Below are positions 24,822 to 35,863 of a stretch of DNA of 42,779 bases, in pieces. Under the pieces are notes generated by a model. The model had not been told where the DNA came from. It saw only the letters and a list, made by a program, of their open reading frames with translations, and made no database searches. Every line of letters begins with the position of its first letter. The first letter of the stretch is position 1. The position numbers and the translations under genes were made by a program. The DNA is from Ichthyophthirius multifiliis (taxonomy: Eukaryota; Ciliophora; Oligohymenophorea; Hymenostomatida): NCBI RefSeq assembly GCF_000220395.1, contig NW_004086416.1:1-42779 (forward strand). The letters run 5' to 3'.

Positions 24822-25357
24822 ATGGAAAATACATAAAATCCATAAATGAAAGTTTAATTTGGTGATGTAAACGATAAAAATTATGAATTATTACGTACCT
24901 TAAATACTGTAACATTTCCTGTATAGTATTCTTTATCGTTTTATGCAAAAGTCTTATCATACAATAAATATTCGCGTTTAGGTTAATTATTATCATTTAT
25001 TTTTTCAAAATATAAAATATATATGTATATATAAAAGCTTATTTTAATGATATTCTTGTTGGAGCAATGACTTGTCGTTAAGAAGAACATAACAATGAAT
25101 AATCTATATATATATTAACAATAGGTGTATTACCGGCATATAGAAAACATAAAATAGGTTCTTAATTAATGAATGAATTATTAAAATTAGCAAATGAAGA
25201 TAGCGAAATAAAGCATATTTATTTACATATGTAAGTTGGAAATAATCCTGGTTTAGCCTTTTATAAAAAATTTGGATTTTAAATAGCAGAAACTATAGAT
25301 AATTATTATACTGATATAGAGCCTAAAGGATGTTATTTATTATAATTAAATTTATGA
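24822..25357 (+). CDS. NAA50: NAA50-type N-alpha-acetyltransferase (GNAT)
   Basis: 159 aa from two exons (24822-24981, 25038-25357) joined across a 56-nt intron. Closely follows human NAA50 (San) throughout: VQFGDVNDKNYELLRTLNTV, TFPVQYSLSFY, AYFNDILVGAMTCR, YILTIGVLPAYRKHKIG, HIYLHMQVGNNPGLAFYKKF and a C-terminal NYYTDIEP. The enzyme acetylates the N-terminus of proteins keeping Met, as part of or beside the NatA/NatE complex on ribosomes. The Tyr of YILT and the His of YLHMQ, equivalent to the catalytic Tyr73 and His112, are present. The acetyl-CoA loop reads RKHKIG, where relatives have RxxGxG, so its first Gly is Lys. The start matches the family length. Confidence 0.9.
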
Positions 25358-25363
25358 TATAAT

Positions 25364-25370
<7 letters not shown>

Positions 25371-25402
<32 letters not shown>
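25371..25402. repeat. (TA)n tract in the NAA50 / HIT-finger intergenic spacer
   Basis: About 16 TA units directly downstream of the NAA50 stop codon, in the convergent spacer. Confidence 0.8.
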
Positions 25403-25408
<6 letters not shown>

Positions 25409-25498
25409 TAAATTTCATTTTTTTATTTTAAATGATTCTTTAGTTTTATTTTTTATATATATATATTAATGATATTTATATATATATCTATTTTTTAT

Positions 25499-26497
25499 TC
25501 ATATTTAAATATAATTATATTTTTTATTTAATTCTTCTAAAAACTATTTATGTACAATATAAATTTAAGGAAATTCTAAAATTTACATACATTTAAATAC
25601 TTCTTTTAACTTTTCATCTTTCTTTATTTAAATCATTCTAATTTTTTTCTAAAAATCTTCATTTATTCCTTCTTTTTTGACTTAAAACTCAATTGGTACC
25701 TAAAAAACATTAAAAAATCCTTCCTTACATTCCTTAACATCACTTAACTTATAAAAGTTTCTCACAAAAAATGCATATTAATCAATATTTTATGCATTAA
25801 CTTCCAAACCAAATTCTAAAAATGCTTTTTCTTCAAAAAAATTAACATACTTTTCTTCTTATATAATATTAAATATGCTTAAACGATCACAAACAGGCTC
25901 TTTACTAATACTATTGACATTTTTCTCATTTTTATTTTAAAAAAAGACCTATATGAATTCTATTGTCCAATAAAAGCACTTATTTTTAACATAAAAAAAT
26001 GACAAATTTTCTCGATGTTTTTCCATGATTTACGGGGCAAATTTAACGTTAATTTATAACCTTTTTTTCGCCTAAATTTTAAGCAATTTATGTCTCAAAA
26101 TATCTGAATTTTATTAAGAAAAAGAAATTTTTTTTCTTATATTTTCCGTATTTTCCATAGTTCTTCTAATAAACGAATAATCTTTCATTATAGTCTTATT
26201 TGTTAAATTTTATTTGTTAATTTTTTACGAATATTTATATTTCCCATCACATTGAAATTATGTTTTATGCTCTCTACAACATTTTAAACTACAAGTAACA
26301 CTATTACATCCTGGGCAAGTATATTTAGATTATTATATTTAACATATTTGACATATAGAGCCTTTTCGGATAGTTTCGAAAGGTGTTTATACTGTTTGTT
26401 CGTCATATGAGTCTTCTTTTTCGATAGATTTCGCTTTCTAAATTAATAAGTTTAGTGATTTGGCATCTTGTACTGAAAGTTATTATATGTGATCCAT
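25499..26497 (-). CDS. HIT-type zinc-finger protein, BCD1/ZNHIT6-like
   Basis: Intronless frame of 332 aa, ATG 26497 to TGA 25499-25501. Residues about 50-88 form a zf-HIT: ICQICQIQQSKYTCPGCNSV then TCSLKCCREHKTQFQCDG. It is followed by MKDYSFIRRTMEN, the typical box C/D snoRNP protein 1 (BCD1, ZNHIT6) continuation. BCD1 helps assemble box C/D snoRNPs in the nucleus, together with the R2TP complex. The rest is Lys/Phe/Glu-rich, with a Gln-, Ile-rich C-terminus. Length agrees with BCD1 homologues. Other HIT proteins (HIT1, ZNHIT3) share the finger, so the exact paralogue is inference from the NDY-like block. The frame upstream of the ATG remains open toward 26983, but only through A/T-rich low-complexity sequence. 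Confidence 0.75.
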
Positions 26498-26699
26498 TTT
26501 TTTTTTAATTAATTTTAGATTTAAATTTAATAGAGATAATATAATTTTTTTATCTTTTGTAATATAAGGATAATTTATTTGAATTTATTTAAATATAAAT
26601 ATAATAGGTAAATCATTTAAGAATTATATATAAGAATAATTGTATAAATAAATAAAAATAAAAATATATGTAAATATATGTAAATATATGTAAATATAT

Positions 26700-27049
26700 A
26701 TAAATAATAAATATATAATAATTTACATATATATATATCTTTAAATAAAATTATATATTTGTTAATAATATATTTCTTGAATATTCATATTTTCTATATT
26801 TTTAATCTAAATAATAATTACTTTAATCTTATAAACACTATCATATGTACAAAAAATATAATTATTTGCTTTATTAATCATATTCATAGTATATAATATT
26901 ATCATTTACTCTATCTTTTTTAAATTTTCATTTTCTTCTTCTTCATAATTATGTGTTCTTTCATCGAAATCCTAACCAAATTGTCATTGATTATCATCAA
27001 TAGCAATTTATATTTTTTATAGATTAATAAAACATTTATTTAAAAACAT
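26700..27049 (-). CDS. Possible small gene with an in-frame TGA
   Basis: From ATG 27049 a frame reads FLNKCFINLQKIQIAIDDNQ, meets TGA at 26984-26986, then continues in the same frame as QFGQDFDERTHNYEEEENEN and LKKIEQMIILYTMNMINKAN. The acidic block looks like real protein. Either translation begins after the TGA, or the TGA is a base error or a recoded codon, or this is a decaying gene. The 3' end is not defined. No family is recognised. Confidence 0.3.
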
Positions 27050-27172
27050 AACTATATTAATATTGATATATATATTATATTTAACGAAATAATTATATAT
27101 ATATATATATATATATATTTTATATTTTAATTTAATTAAAAATAAATCAATAATATATTTATATAATAAAAA

Positions 27173-28018
27173 TCATCTAACCCATATTTATAAATTAGAA
27201 ATTCCAAATGAATTTTCAAAGGGATCCCCTTACAAAGTACTCCCAAAGGCTAAAATAACATCATTTTTTAAATGTGGTATTGAAAAATCGAATTATACAC
27301 TCAATTAACCTTCAACATATTCACTACCGCATATATTAATTCCATTTTTTCCTTTTGTAATGTCATAGCTTTATGTCCAAACATATTAAAAGTTATCTTT
27401 TTAATCGTCTATGATTTTAATATACCCAGTTTCTCCACTCCAGGCATCTATGAAGTGAAAAAACCCCGTAATCCTTAACATATTATGTTCCACATTAATA
27501 TTCTCAAATTTTTTTTAAAGTTCTTAATTTGCCAATATTCCGTATCCACCCAGCATATAGATTCCCCCACATTTCGATATTTTATTTATACTCCAATTTT
27601 CGGGTTCATTATAGTATTTTTCATGTTAAACTAATTACCATTGTCTTATATTATTTTAAATAATTCCCTTTTGGAAAATTAGATTTTGAAATAAACTCCT
27701 TTATGCCACTATTTCGAATTCGTTTTAATTTATCTAAAAGATCAATATTCGGTTATTTCTTATCATAAAAGAGCCAGTATTTCCTTCCAAAATTAATTCG
27801 TGTTCAGATTTTTCATCTAGAAATTCGTTCAATAATTTCAATGTGGAATATTCTGGAGTATTTGATTGGATTTTTAATGTATTTGTTCGAATTTTGCAAA
27901 AATATTTTATTTTTTCAAGGACTTATTCGCTTATTTCGTCTTGTTTTCGGATTGATAAGCTTTTTGTAGTTATTATTAGGAGATATAATATAGTTAGTTT
28001 TGATATATTTTTAAACAT
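27173..28018 (-). CDS. Secreted protein, ciliate-type extracellular domain
   Basis: Intronless frame of 281 aa, ATG 28018 to TGA 27173-27175. The N-terminus (FKNISKLTILYLLIITTKS) is a signal peptide. The C-terminal half has aromatic/Gly landmarks: CGGIYMLGGYGILANQELQK, HNMLRITGFFHFIDAWSGET and FGSTLQGDPFENSFGISNLQ. This pattern resembles a module I recall from large ciliate surface proteins, placed before Cys-rich repeats, although no Cys-rich repeat follows here. The recall is from memory and not verified. No transmembrane helix follows, so it should be secreted or lumenal. Codon use is unusually GC-rich for the region. Function unknown. Confidence 0.75.
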
Positions 28019-28182
28019 TTTTATTTTATATGTTTTATATATTTTCCCAATTGGAAAAATAAAATATATAATAATACTTTTTATTTAGATTATTATTTGT
28101 TCTTGTATATTATTCTTATTATTTTTTTTAAAAAAAATCAAAAAAAAACTAAAATATTATTTTAATTTTTTTTTTAAAGAAA

Positions 28183-29365
28183 ATGAGTTATAATATAAAA
28201 GATTGTATTTTTTACATGCCCAAATAAAAATAAATACTAGATAAAAATAACTATTAATATTTAAGTAAAAAACAAAAAATATTTAGGATGTATAATTATT
28301 ATTAATAGAAATAACATAAATCTAATATTATTTTACAGAAATGACTAAATTGTTATTGAGAAAAGCAGGAACATAATCAAATAACTTAATATAAGAATTG
28401 TATAAAATAAAAAAAATATTCATATAAATAAATAAATATAATAAGTACAAATTAATATATAAAAGGAGAACATGTATTATTAAAATCATATTACCATATT
28501 CAAGCAATCCCAATAAATAAATTATGCTTTTTAATAAATATAGGAAAAGTATTTAATTTAAATGATGACAAAATAGGACATGATTATTTTTAATATTTGC
28601 GTTTATTGTGTTCCGATTTCCCAAAATAGATTGTTTTAAATACTTTAAAAATGATAAAAGCAGATTATTATTCAGATGATGTATATTCAAAAATAAAATA
28701 ATATTGAATATTATTAAAAAAGGATTAATTATTAAATTATAACTATAATGGATAATAATTTATTTAAAGTTTATATTTAAATTTCATTTGTGAAGAATTT
28801 ATTAAAATAATAGAGGAAGCATATTTAAATTAAATTGATAGTATAGAAAAATTAGGAAACATTATAATAGATTATTATTAATAAAGTGAAAATAATTAAG
28901 ATAATGTATTATATATATAAAAGATTATAAATATAAATATATATATATGCATATATATATATACTAATATAAAGTTTACAAGAATTCCTTTAAATTACGT
29001 ATTTGAAATTATAATTTAATGTTCTTTAAATTTTTATAACGAACAATTTTTTTAAACCAATATAGTCTTTTTTAATTAAATTTTAATGAAAAATTTATTA
29101 AAAGATAATAATGAAAAAGTAATTTTTTAGTTTTTAACATTTGTTATATAAAAATTATAAGTTTATATTAAATGATTTTAAAAAAAAACTATTTGAAAAT
29201 AAAAATATTTATAAATTTATATAAGAAAATATATATTTTGCTGAGAAATCTAATTTAAAAATAAAAGAACATCTTAGGATTTTAGGAGAAAAAAGCGAGG
29301 ATTTATTTACTTAATAAGATGAATAAGCATCTAAAAAAGTTAAATAAAAAAAAAAAAAAGATTGA
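28183..29365 (+). CDS. Hypothetical helical protein, faintly Rrp1/Nop52-like
   Basis: The 3' part is coherent. The exon from about 28475 to 28906 (including HIQAIPINKLCFLINIGKVF and FIQSLYLNFICEEFIKIIEE) splices at 28907-28975 to 28976-29119 (FTRIPLNYVFEIIIQCSLNF), then at 29120-29163 to the last exon. That exon ends SKKVKQKKKKD at TGA 29363-29365. The basic tail suggests a nuclear or nucleolar protein. The middle helices show a distant likeness to Rrp1/Nop52, a 60S ribosome assembly factor; this is a weak inference. One TGA (28705-28707) lies inside the coherent frame between SKIKQY and ILLKKD, where Trp would fit. The 5' exons (from ATG 28183) do not join in a single consistent phase. Confidence 0.45.
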
Positions 29366-29646
29366 CAATTTTTTATATTATAATTTTTATTTATTTTTAA
29401 ATATAAATTTATAATAAAATTACATATATATATAATAATTAATTAAAATTTTATATAATATTGTTATTTTTTAATAAATAAATTATTCTTATAATGAAAC
29501 ATTTAAAATTAAAAAATATATTTATACATTTATTTTTAACATAAAATAAATTTCAAATATATTATATTTTTAATTTGTAGATTTTTGTTATTAATATAAC
29601 AATTATAAATAATTTTTTTTTTTTAATAAAAAATAAAAATTAAATA

Positions 29647-30015
29647 ATGTACCAATAAATGCTTGATATATCAAATTAAATATATTTAGATTACTAATAA
29701 AATTGCCCAAAAATAAAAGAATAATTATAAAAGTTGCATGAAATCCTCTTAATCTTGAAAAAAGAGCATTTCGGAATATAATAAAATTTATTTTAGTATT
29801 TATTTTCTGAACCAAAAACAATCCAATATTCAAATATACACACAGATCAACAAAAAAAGTTTTGTTTTGGATTATTTATATTAGCAAAAGATGCATATTT
29901 AAGCCTTCATAATCATCCAAATATGTATGTTTATTCGAAAATATTATACGGAAAAATAAAAAAACAAAGTTATACAATAATAGATGAAGTAAGTAAAAAT
30001 TTGAATAGTTAAAAT

Positions 30016-30078
<63 letters not shown>

Positions 30079-30528
30079 TATAATAATAAAAATAATAACT
30101 TTTATAGTTGTAATAATAATATTAATAGTAATACTAATAGTAATTTTATTATTAATAATAATAATTTGAATTATTAAATGAACAATAATATCAATAATAT
30201 TAATAATGATATCAATAATAATTTAATTAACGAAAATAAAATTTTCAAAGCCCATTTAGACGAAGATTTAATTTTAATGCAAGATAATATTGATTTTTTA
30301 GATCCTATTAATAAAAATTTACATTATATATATGCCGTTGAAGACAGCATATTTTTTGATGTTATGATTCCTTATTATGATAAAGATTCTAGATAATGCT
30401 TTTATTATAATATATTAGAATAAATAGACAAAGAAAATTTTTTACTAGAATAAGTTAATAAACCTTAAAAAGAATGCAAATTTTAATTTTTAGTTTTATA
30501 GTAAGGTAATACTTTATTTTATATGTGA
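29647..30528 (+). CDS. PCO/ADO-family thiol dioxygenase with poly-Asn insert
   Basis: Single 293-aa frame without introns. The cupin blocks are typical of cysteamine dioxygenase / plant cysteine oxidase (PF07847): FCFGLFILAKDAYLSLHNHP then NMYVYSKILYGKIKKQSYT, and later NLHYIYAVEDSIFFDVMIPY followed by DKDSRQCFYY. The iron ligands would be H88 and H90 in HNHP and H226 in NLHY. These enzymes oxidise N-terminal Cys (or cysteamine) with O2 and can act as oxygen sensors feeding the Arg/N-degron pathway. Between the two cupin halves lies a long Asn-rich insert (about residues 118-200) encoded by (AAT)20 plus degenerate AAT repeats. Ends at TGA 30526-30528. Confidence 0.85.
30019..30078 (+). repeat. 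In-frame (AAT)20 trinucleotide repeat
   Basis: Twenty AAT codons in a row encode poly-Asn inside the thiol dioxygenase gene. They are followed by further degenerate AAT/AAC/AGT repeats to about 30200. Confidence 0.9.
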
Positions 30529-31166
30529 ATGTTTTTTTTTTTAATTTTTTTATTTTATTTTATTATTTTTATTATTTTTTTTTATCATTTTTTTTTTTTT
30601 TCTATTTTTTAAAGAATAATATAAATAAAAAATACTAAAAATAATTTTTTTATTAACAAAATAAAAATATATATAATTTTTTTTTTAAATATCGTTTATT
30701 TAAAAAGAAAATTAAAAATAAAATTTTAAATAATAATTTAAATTTAATTATTTATTTTTTAAGCTTTTTTTAACATTATTATTATTAAAAATCTTCCATT
30801 TCTCCCAAAATAAAAAAAATATAATTAAATTTTAAAAACAAATAATTATTAAGATAATTCGAATTATAAAAATATATATAAAATACTAAAAATAAAAAAT
30901 AATTTTTTTTTTTTTTTTTTTTTATAGAAATCAAACATTGAAATAATATACATATAAACTTAATTTTAATATATAAAATATATTTAAAAAAAATATAAAT
31001 CACAATTTTAAATATAAAAAAAAAAATTATCAGTATTTAATAAAAATAAAATAATATAATTTTTATACATATAAATATATAACTATATTGATTAAATAAA
31101 TAGCAATATATATAAATTAATTGTTCTAAAAATATAAAAAAATAATAATAAATATAATTTAAGTTT

Positions 31167-31223
<57 letters not shown>

Positions 31224-31229
31224 AAAATT
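30529..31229. other. 700-bp AT-rich convergent spacer
   Basis: Long T runs (30530-30605, 30903-30923 on the plus strand) and a (TA)n tract near 31171-31220. No gene is seen. Confidence 0.5.
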
Positions 31230-33047
31230 TCAAATATCCTCCCATTTTTTTTCTCTATCCCACACAATTTTACCATTTTTTTTAAAATGAGTAATTCTAT
31301 GTGTCTTAACTTCCGTCCCTTCAAACTTAACAAATTCAATTTCTAAATCTTTTAAAAATCTATCTTAATAAACAATTGTGAATTAATTTTTATTTAAGCT
31401 TTCATCCCATTTTATTCTATTAATAATTTAATTAGCCGGTGTTAATTTTTCTTCATTATTTTATAATTATTATTTTTATTCTTAAACATGCTTATTATTA
31501 GCCAAAACGCACAAAACATCCTTTGAAATAGAAATATCTAAAATATTATATTATTTTTTATCACTTAATACCTTAAATTTATCACTTACTTCTAAATATC
31601 TACAAATTTTCTTTTATTTCTCACCATTATTAACACTAATAAAAACCCTATTTTTCCTACTAAAAAAAACACTGTTTTTCCATCCAATTTATATACTATA
31701 AATTTCATCATCTTCCCCTAAAATATCTCCTAACTAAACCTAAACTGGCTAATTAACTAGATTACAGTTATAAACTCCTAATTGTCCATTTTCGTTTTTT
31801 CCCCAACCATAAAAAGTGCATTTACCGCCATTTTTTTCTTTACTTTTTATAATTTCAGTTTATAGTTTAATTTATAAATCTTCCTTTAAAATTCCCAGTC
31901 TATCCCTCATAAAATCCTTTGATATTCCCATTAAATCTTTTCCTTTTATATTTTCGTATTTTAAAATATTAACATAGTCAAGAAAGTTCTCGTTTTTTAA
32001 AAAAAGATTAATACAGTCTTCATTATTCCAATCTTCTAATTTTTTCATCTTTTCTTTTTCAATTAAAAAAAAACTTGCAAAACCTCCGAAAATACTCCTC
32101 TCGACTCCCTATTTATCGAAAAGCTCCCATTTCTTAACATCCATCCATTTATGTGTAAATCCTCCTTGATTTGAATAATTATTTAACTCACAAATATACA
32201 CACTTTCACTAAGTCCGATTAAAACTAACTAATTATGTCCGATTTTGAACTCCTTAATACCTTATTCAGGGTAATTTTTGACTATTTTTAATCTCTAACT
32301 ATTCTAAAGCTCATTAATAAGAAGGTCTTTAGTCTTAAATACTATTAGATTACATTAATCTTGACAATAATCATCACTCAGGTCCAAAAGATGTTTAATT
32401 TTTTTGATATTTTCGTCTTAAATTTAGAAAGCTAAATAAGAGAAACTCGCTTCGAATTTAAATACTGGAATTTACAAAGTCCAATCAATTAAAACTTCCT
32501 ATAAATTCGAAACATTAACATTTTCTTAAAAAAATACAATAAAAACGCATCCATTTTAGTCCAAATAGAAAAAATTTTTACTTTAGACTGAAAATTATTT
32601 GATATTTTTTCTTTACAAAAAAACACAATTAACCTAAAAAAACTCACTACTTTTTGTAAATAAAATATTATTTTCAAAAGTTAAAAAAGCAGAAAAATAA
32701 TTTCCAATTGAAAATTCTTTAATTCCTTTATTAAAAAGACCCTTTTACTATCGAATTCTATAAACTTTTAAATTCTCAAGGCTATTTTTTTCTATAGGAA
32801 ATTAATTTATATTCATAAATAAAATATCTCGATTAAATAAAGTCTTATATAACTTTTAATAGTTTGTTTGGGATATATTCTCGTATTCTTAAGTAGTTAT
32901 TAGTTTATATTTTTGTAGTTTTTAACGAAAATATTACATTGTGTTTTTGTTTAGTTATTTACTAAGAGATTAGAGCTTAAGGATTTATGGAAGAGCTAAG
33001 AATTCAGTTATTTTTGAGTAAATATCTAGATTTTCTAATATTGACAT
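31230..33047 (-). CDS. Multidomain RCC1-like / SAM / MJ1316-domain protein
   Basis: Intronless 605-aa frame, ATG 33047 to TGA 31230-31232. N-terminus (residues 1-45, ILENLDIYSKITEFLALPQI then KLQSLSKQLN) resembles an F-box. Degenerate RCC1-type repeats follow (GIKEFSIGNYFSAFL; GIKEFKIGHNQLVLI). Residues about 333-400 form a SAM domain (WNNEDCINLFLKN... YENIKGKDLMGIS... LGILKEDL). A clear RCC1 repeat resumes at 413-425 (GWGKNENGQLG). Residues 542-605 match the MJ1316/DUF504 domain (INRIKWDE... FTIVYQDRFLKDLEIEF... HRITHFKKNGKIVWDREKKW), an RNA-end-binding module in archaeal proteins and eukaryotic LENG9-type proteins. A plausible reading is an adaptor linking ubiquitin ligase recruitment (F-box), interaction surfaces (RCC1, SAM) and RNA ends, but this is inference. 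The F-box assignment is the weakest part. Confidence 0.8.
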
Positions 33048-33872
33048 TTTAATTGTTTTTTTATTTTTATTATTATTTAATTCTTTATTATTATATTTTT
33101 TTGTTTTCTTAATGTTTTTTAATTTAATATATAGATTTATATATATAATAAATTCTTTCGATATTTTATTGTGATATATGTATTTAATTTATTTGTTTTT
33201 ACGTAAAAAATATATTCTTATATTTTAAAAATAATTATACAAATAATTTATATTTATATGTAATATAATGCATATTAATAATATATTTATTTATATTAAA
33301 TTTATATATCAAATTATATTTTTAATTTAATATTTTATTTGATTTTTTATTCATAATTTAAATTTTCGAAGATATTTTCTTTCTTTAATAATATATTTTA
33401 CAATATATTACTAAATAAAGTTTTATTATATTATAATACTTTCTTTTACGTTTTTTTTATATCTATTTATTAATTCTTATAATAAAATATATATTATTAA
33501 ATTATATTTTTATATATAATAAATTAGATTTTTTGTATTTTATTATATAAAGATATTTTTATAAAATAAACTTAAAATTAAAGAAAAAAAAATATATTAC
33601 ATAATATATATATTTTTATATTTTAAATTATTATTTAGTATAAAATATAAAATAATTTTTTTCAATATTTGAATTTTTATAAATTTAGTATTAAATTATA
33701 CTTATAAAAATATTATAACTAAAAATTTTAATATATTTTATATAGTTTATCAATTATTTTATCTTTTAAATTTTTTTTTAAAAAATATATTAAATGCATT
33801 AAAATTTTGACATTATATTTTTATATATAAATATAAATTAAAAAATATTTAAAATTTTTAAAGAAAAAATAA
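33048..33872. other. 825-bp AT-rich divergent spacer
   Basis: A/T-only sequence with T-rich and TTTAATATA words. It includes the 5' regions of the flanking genes and nothing else recognisable. Confidence 0.5.
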
Positions 33873-34684
33873 ATGAATCAATATAAAGAAATTAGAAATT
33901 AAAATTTTATTGTAATAATAAATATACATGCCAAAAAACAAGAATTAAAAAAAAAGGAATTAAGATTTTCAAATAAAAGCTAAAAAGAATTAACAAAAGA
34001 AGAAGCAATGATAAGATATAAAAAAAATGTAATTAATTATAAGACTATTAAAAAATAAAAAAAAGATGTACATATTGGGGAGAATATTTAGTTATGACAT
34101 TGAATAAGACAAAGAAAATGATGAAATTACTGAAACAGATGAAGAATAAAATTAAAATGACTAAACTGTATTTTAAAATACTACAGAGAGTATATAATAA
34201 ACATTAAATATAAATTAAAAATAAACCAAAAAAGATTAAGTATAAGAATTCATATAAGAATTAGAAAATATGTAGACATAACAAAAATAAATGATTGAGT
34301 AATTTAAAGAAAGATAATAGGAATTTAAAAAATCACTAGATTAGTATATAAAAATAAAAATAAAAATAAAAATAAAAATAAAAATAAAAATAAAAATAAA
34401 AATAAAAATAAAATATCTAAATATATTTATATATATATATATATTTAATAATATTCTATATTATATATAGAGCTTATCATTTTTAAGATAATAATTAATT
34501 AGAAAAATATTTATAAAATTTATAAGATAAATAATTATTAAATATTGATAATCCATTTTTTTAAAAAAATTCTCCTTTTTATTTATAAACTGATAAAGAT
34601 ATGGCAAAAGAAGTTTTAGATCCAGAAAACAAAAAACATTTTAAGGAATAAATGAATGAATACAATTTTTATATATATGAGTGA
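33873..34684 (+). CDS. Acidic coiled-coil protein
   Basis: Three exons (33873-34028, 34066-34343, 34471-34684) with phases that agree, encoding 215 aa. The N-terminus is basic (KKQELKKKELRFSNKSQKEL). The middle is acidic and then a Gln-rich coiled coil (QEFIQELENMQTQQKQMIEQ). The C-terminus reads LEKYLQNLQDK, then TDKDMAKEVLDPENKKHFKE. The first intron is 37 nt; the second holds an AAAAAT minisatellite. It stops at TGA 34682-34684. Family not recognised. Gln is written almost wholly as TAA/TAG. Confidence 0.6.
34349..34413. repeat. AAAAAT hexanucleotide minisatellite in an intron
   Basis: About eleven head-to-tail copies of the 6-bp unit, just inside the donor of the intron 34344-34470. If unspliced it would read as alternating Lys-Ile. 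Confidence 0.85.
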
Positions 34685-34740
34685 AATAAAAAATACATAT
34701 AATATATACTAATATTTGTTATGTTTTAATTCATATTAAA

Positions 34741-35108
34741 ATGCCATTTCTTTCATAATATTCAATTAATAATTAAGGACATTAATTTTTACAATCCTCA
34801 TAAGAAAAATAGCAACTTTTTAATTCTTATTTACCTACTTTAGATTCAAAAAATACTTTAAAATATAGGTTTTTCTCTTTTTTAATATTTTTATGTTCTA
34901 TTATATTTTTAGGATTTCCGTTTCTGAAATTACCATATATTTAGATATCGTTTAGAACTATTTTCAGTTTTTATTTTTTCTTAATTCTATTTATAAAATA
35001 GGATTATTATTTTCTATTTTATTTTGTTATTTTTTAATATTTTTTTATAATTATAACTTAAAAATTAAACTACTCATTTTTTATTCAAAACCTCTTATAT
35101 ACTATTGA
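34741..35108 (+). CDS. Small putative membrane protein
   Basis: Two exons (34741-34868, 34913-35108) across a 44-nt T-rich intron give 107 aa. Exon 1 is polar and protein-like (MPFLSQYSINNQGHQFLQSS). Exon 2 is strongly hydrophobic (YKIGLLFSILFCYFLIFF), with one or two transmembrane helices. Further exons beyond the TGA at 35106-35108 are possible. Function not recognised. Confidence 0.4.
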
Positions 35109-35863
35109 TATTATTTTAAATATTAAAAATGCTGAAAATTCTATTTTATATCATATTTATTATTTTAAAATTAGATTAAATAATTAATCTTTTTTCTAAT
35201 ATTTTTTTACCAAATATATAATTTAATTTATATTCTTATTTTTCCATATTTTTTAAATAATATAAAAAAATATATATATTTATTTTAAAATTTAAAATGC
35301 TTTTACATTTATTATTAGAATTAAATAAAAAAATATTTATATTTAAGAATAATATTAGAATGTTTTATTAATATATTTATTAATATTATATTTATTATTA
35401 TTATTATTATTATAAATATTATAATTATTATTATTATTATTATTATTAATATCATTATTATATTATATTTTTTTTATTATTATTTTTATTTTTATTATTA
35501 TTATTATTATAATTAGTATATAATATAAATATAAATATAAATATAAATTTATTATATATTTTTTTCTTTTTTTACAATTTATATAATCTATATATTTTAT
35601 ATATATTTTAAATATTTAATTCTTATATTTTTTAAACGATAATAATATTAATTATAATTTTTTATATTTTTTTTTAAATTATATGAATATTTATAATAAA
35701 TATGATATTTTTATCTTTTTTTTATATATAAATATATAATCTTTTTTATTGTTATATTTATTTAAAATGTATTTTATTGTTATAATTTTATTTTTTATAT
35801 ATTATTCGTATAAATTATAAATTTTATTTATAAAAAAATATTTTAAAATAATATTATAATTAT
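35109..35863. other. AT-rich spacer with ATT/TTA triplet runs
   Basis: Contains degenerate (ATT)n/(TTA)n repeats at about 35390-35515. No coding signal is seen. Confidence 0.5.

Noticed and set aside
27843-28088. Plus-strand ORF, 81 aa
   Set aside because: Antisense to the signal-peptide end of the secreted protein gene.
31801-31806. CCCCAA, the ciliate telomere unit
   Set aside because: Occurs once and inside a conserved Trp-Gly codon pair; there is no tandem array, so no chromosome end is present.
32489-32677. Minus-strand ORF, 62 aa
   Set aside because: Lies in another frame of the RCC1-SAM-MJ1316 gene.
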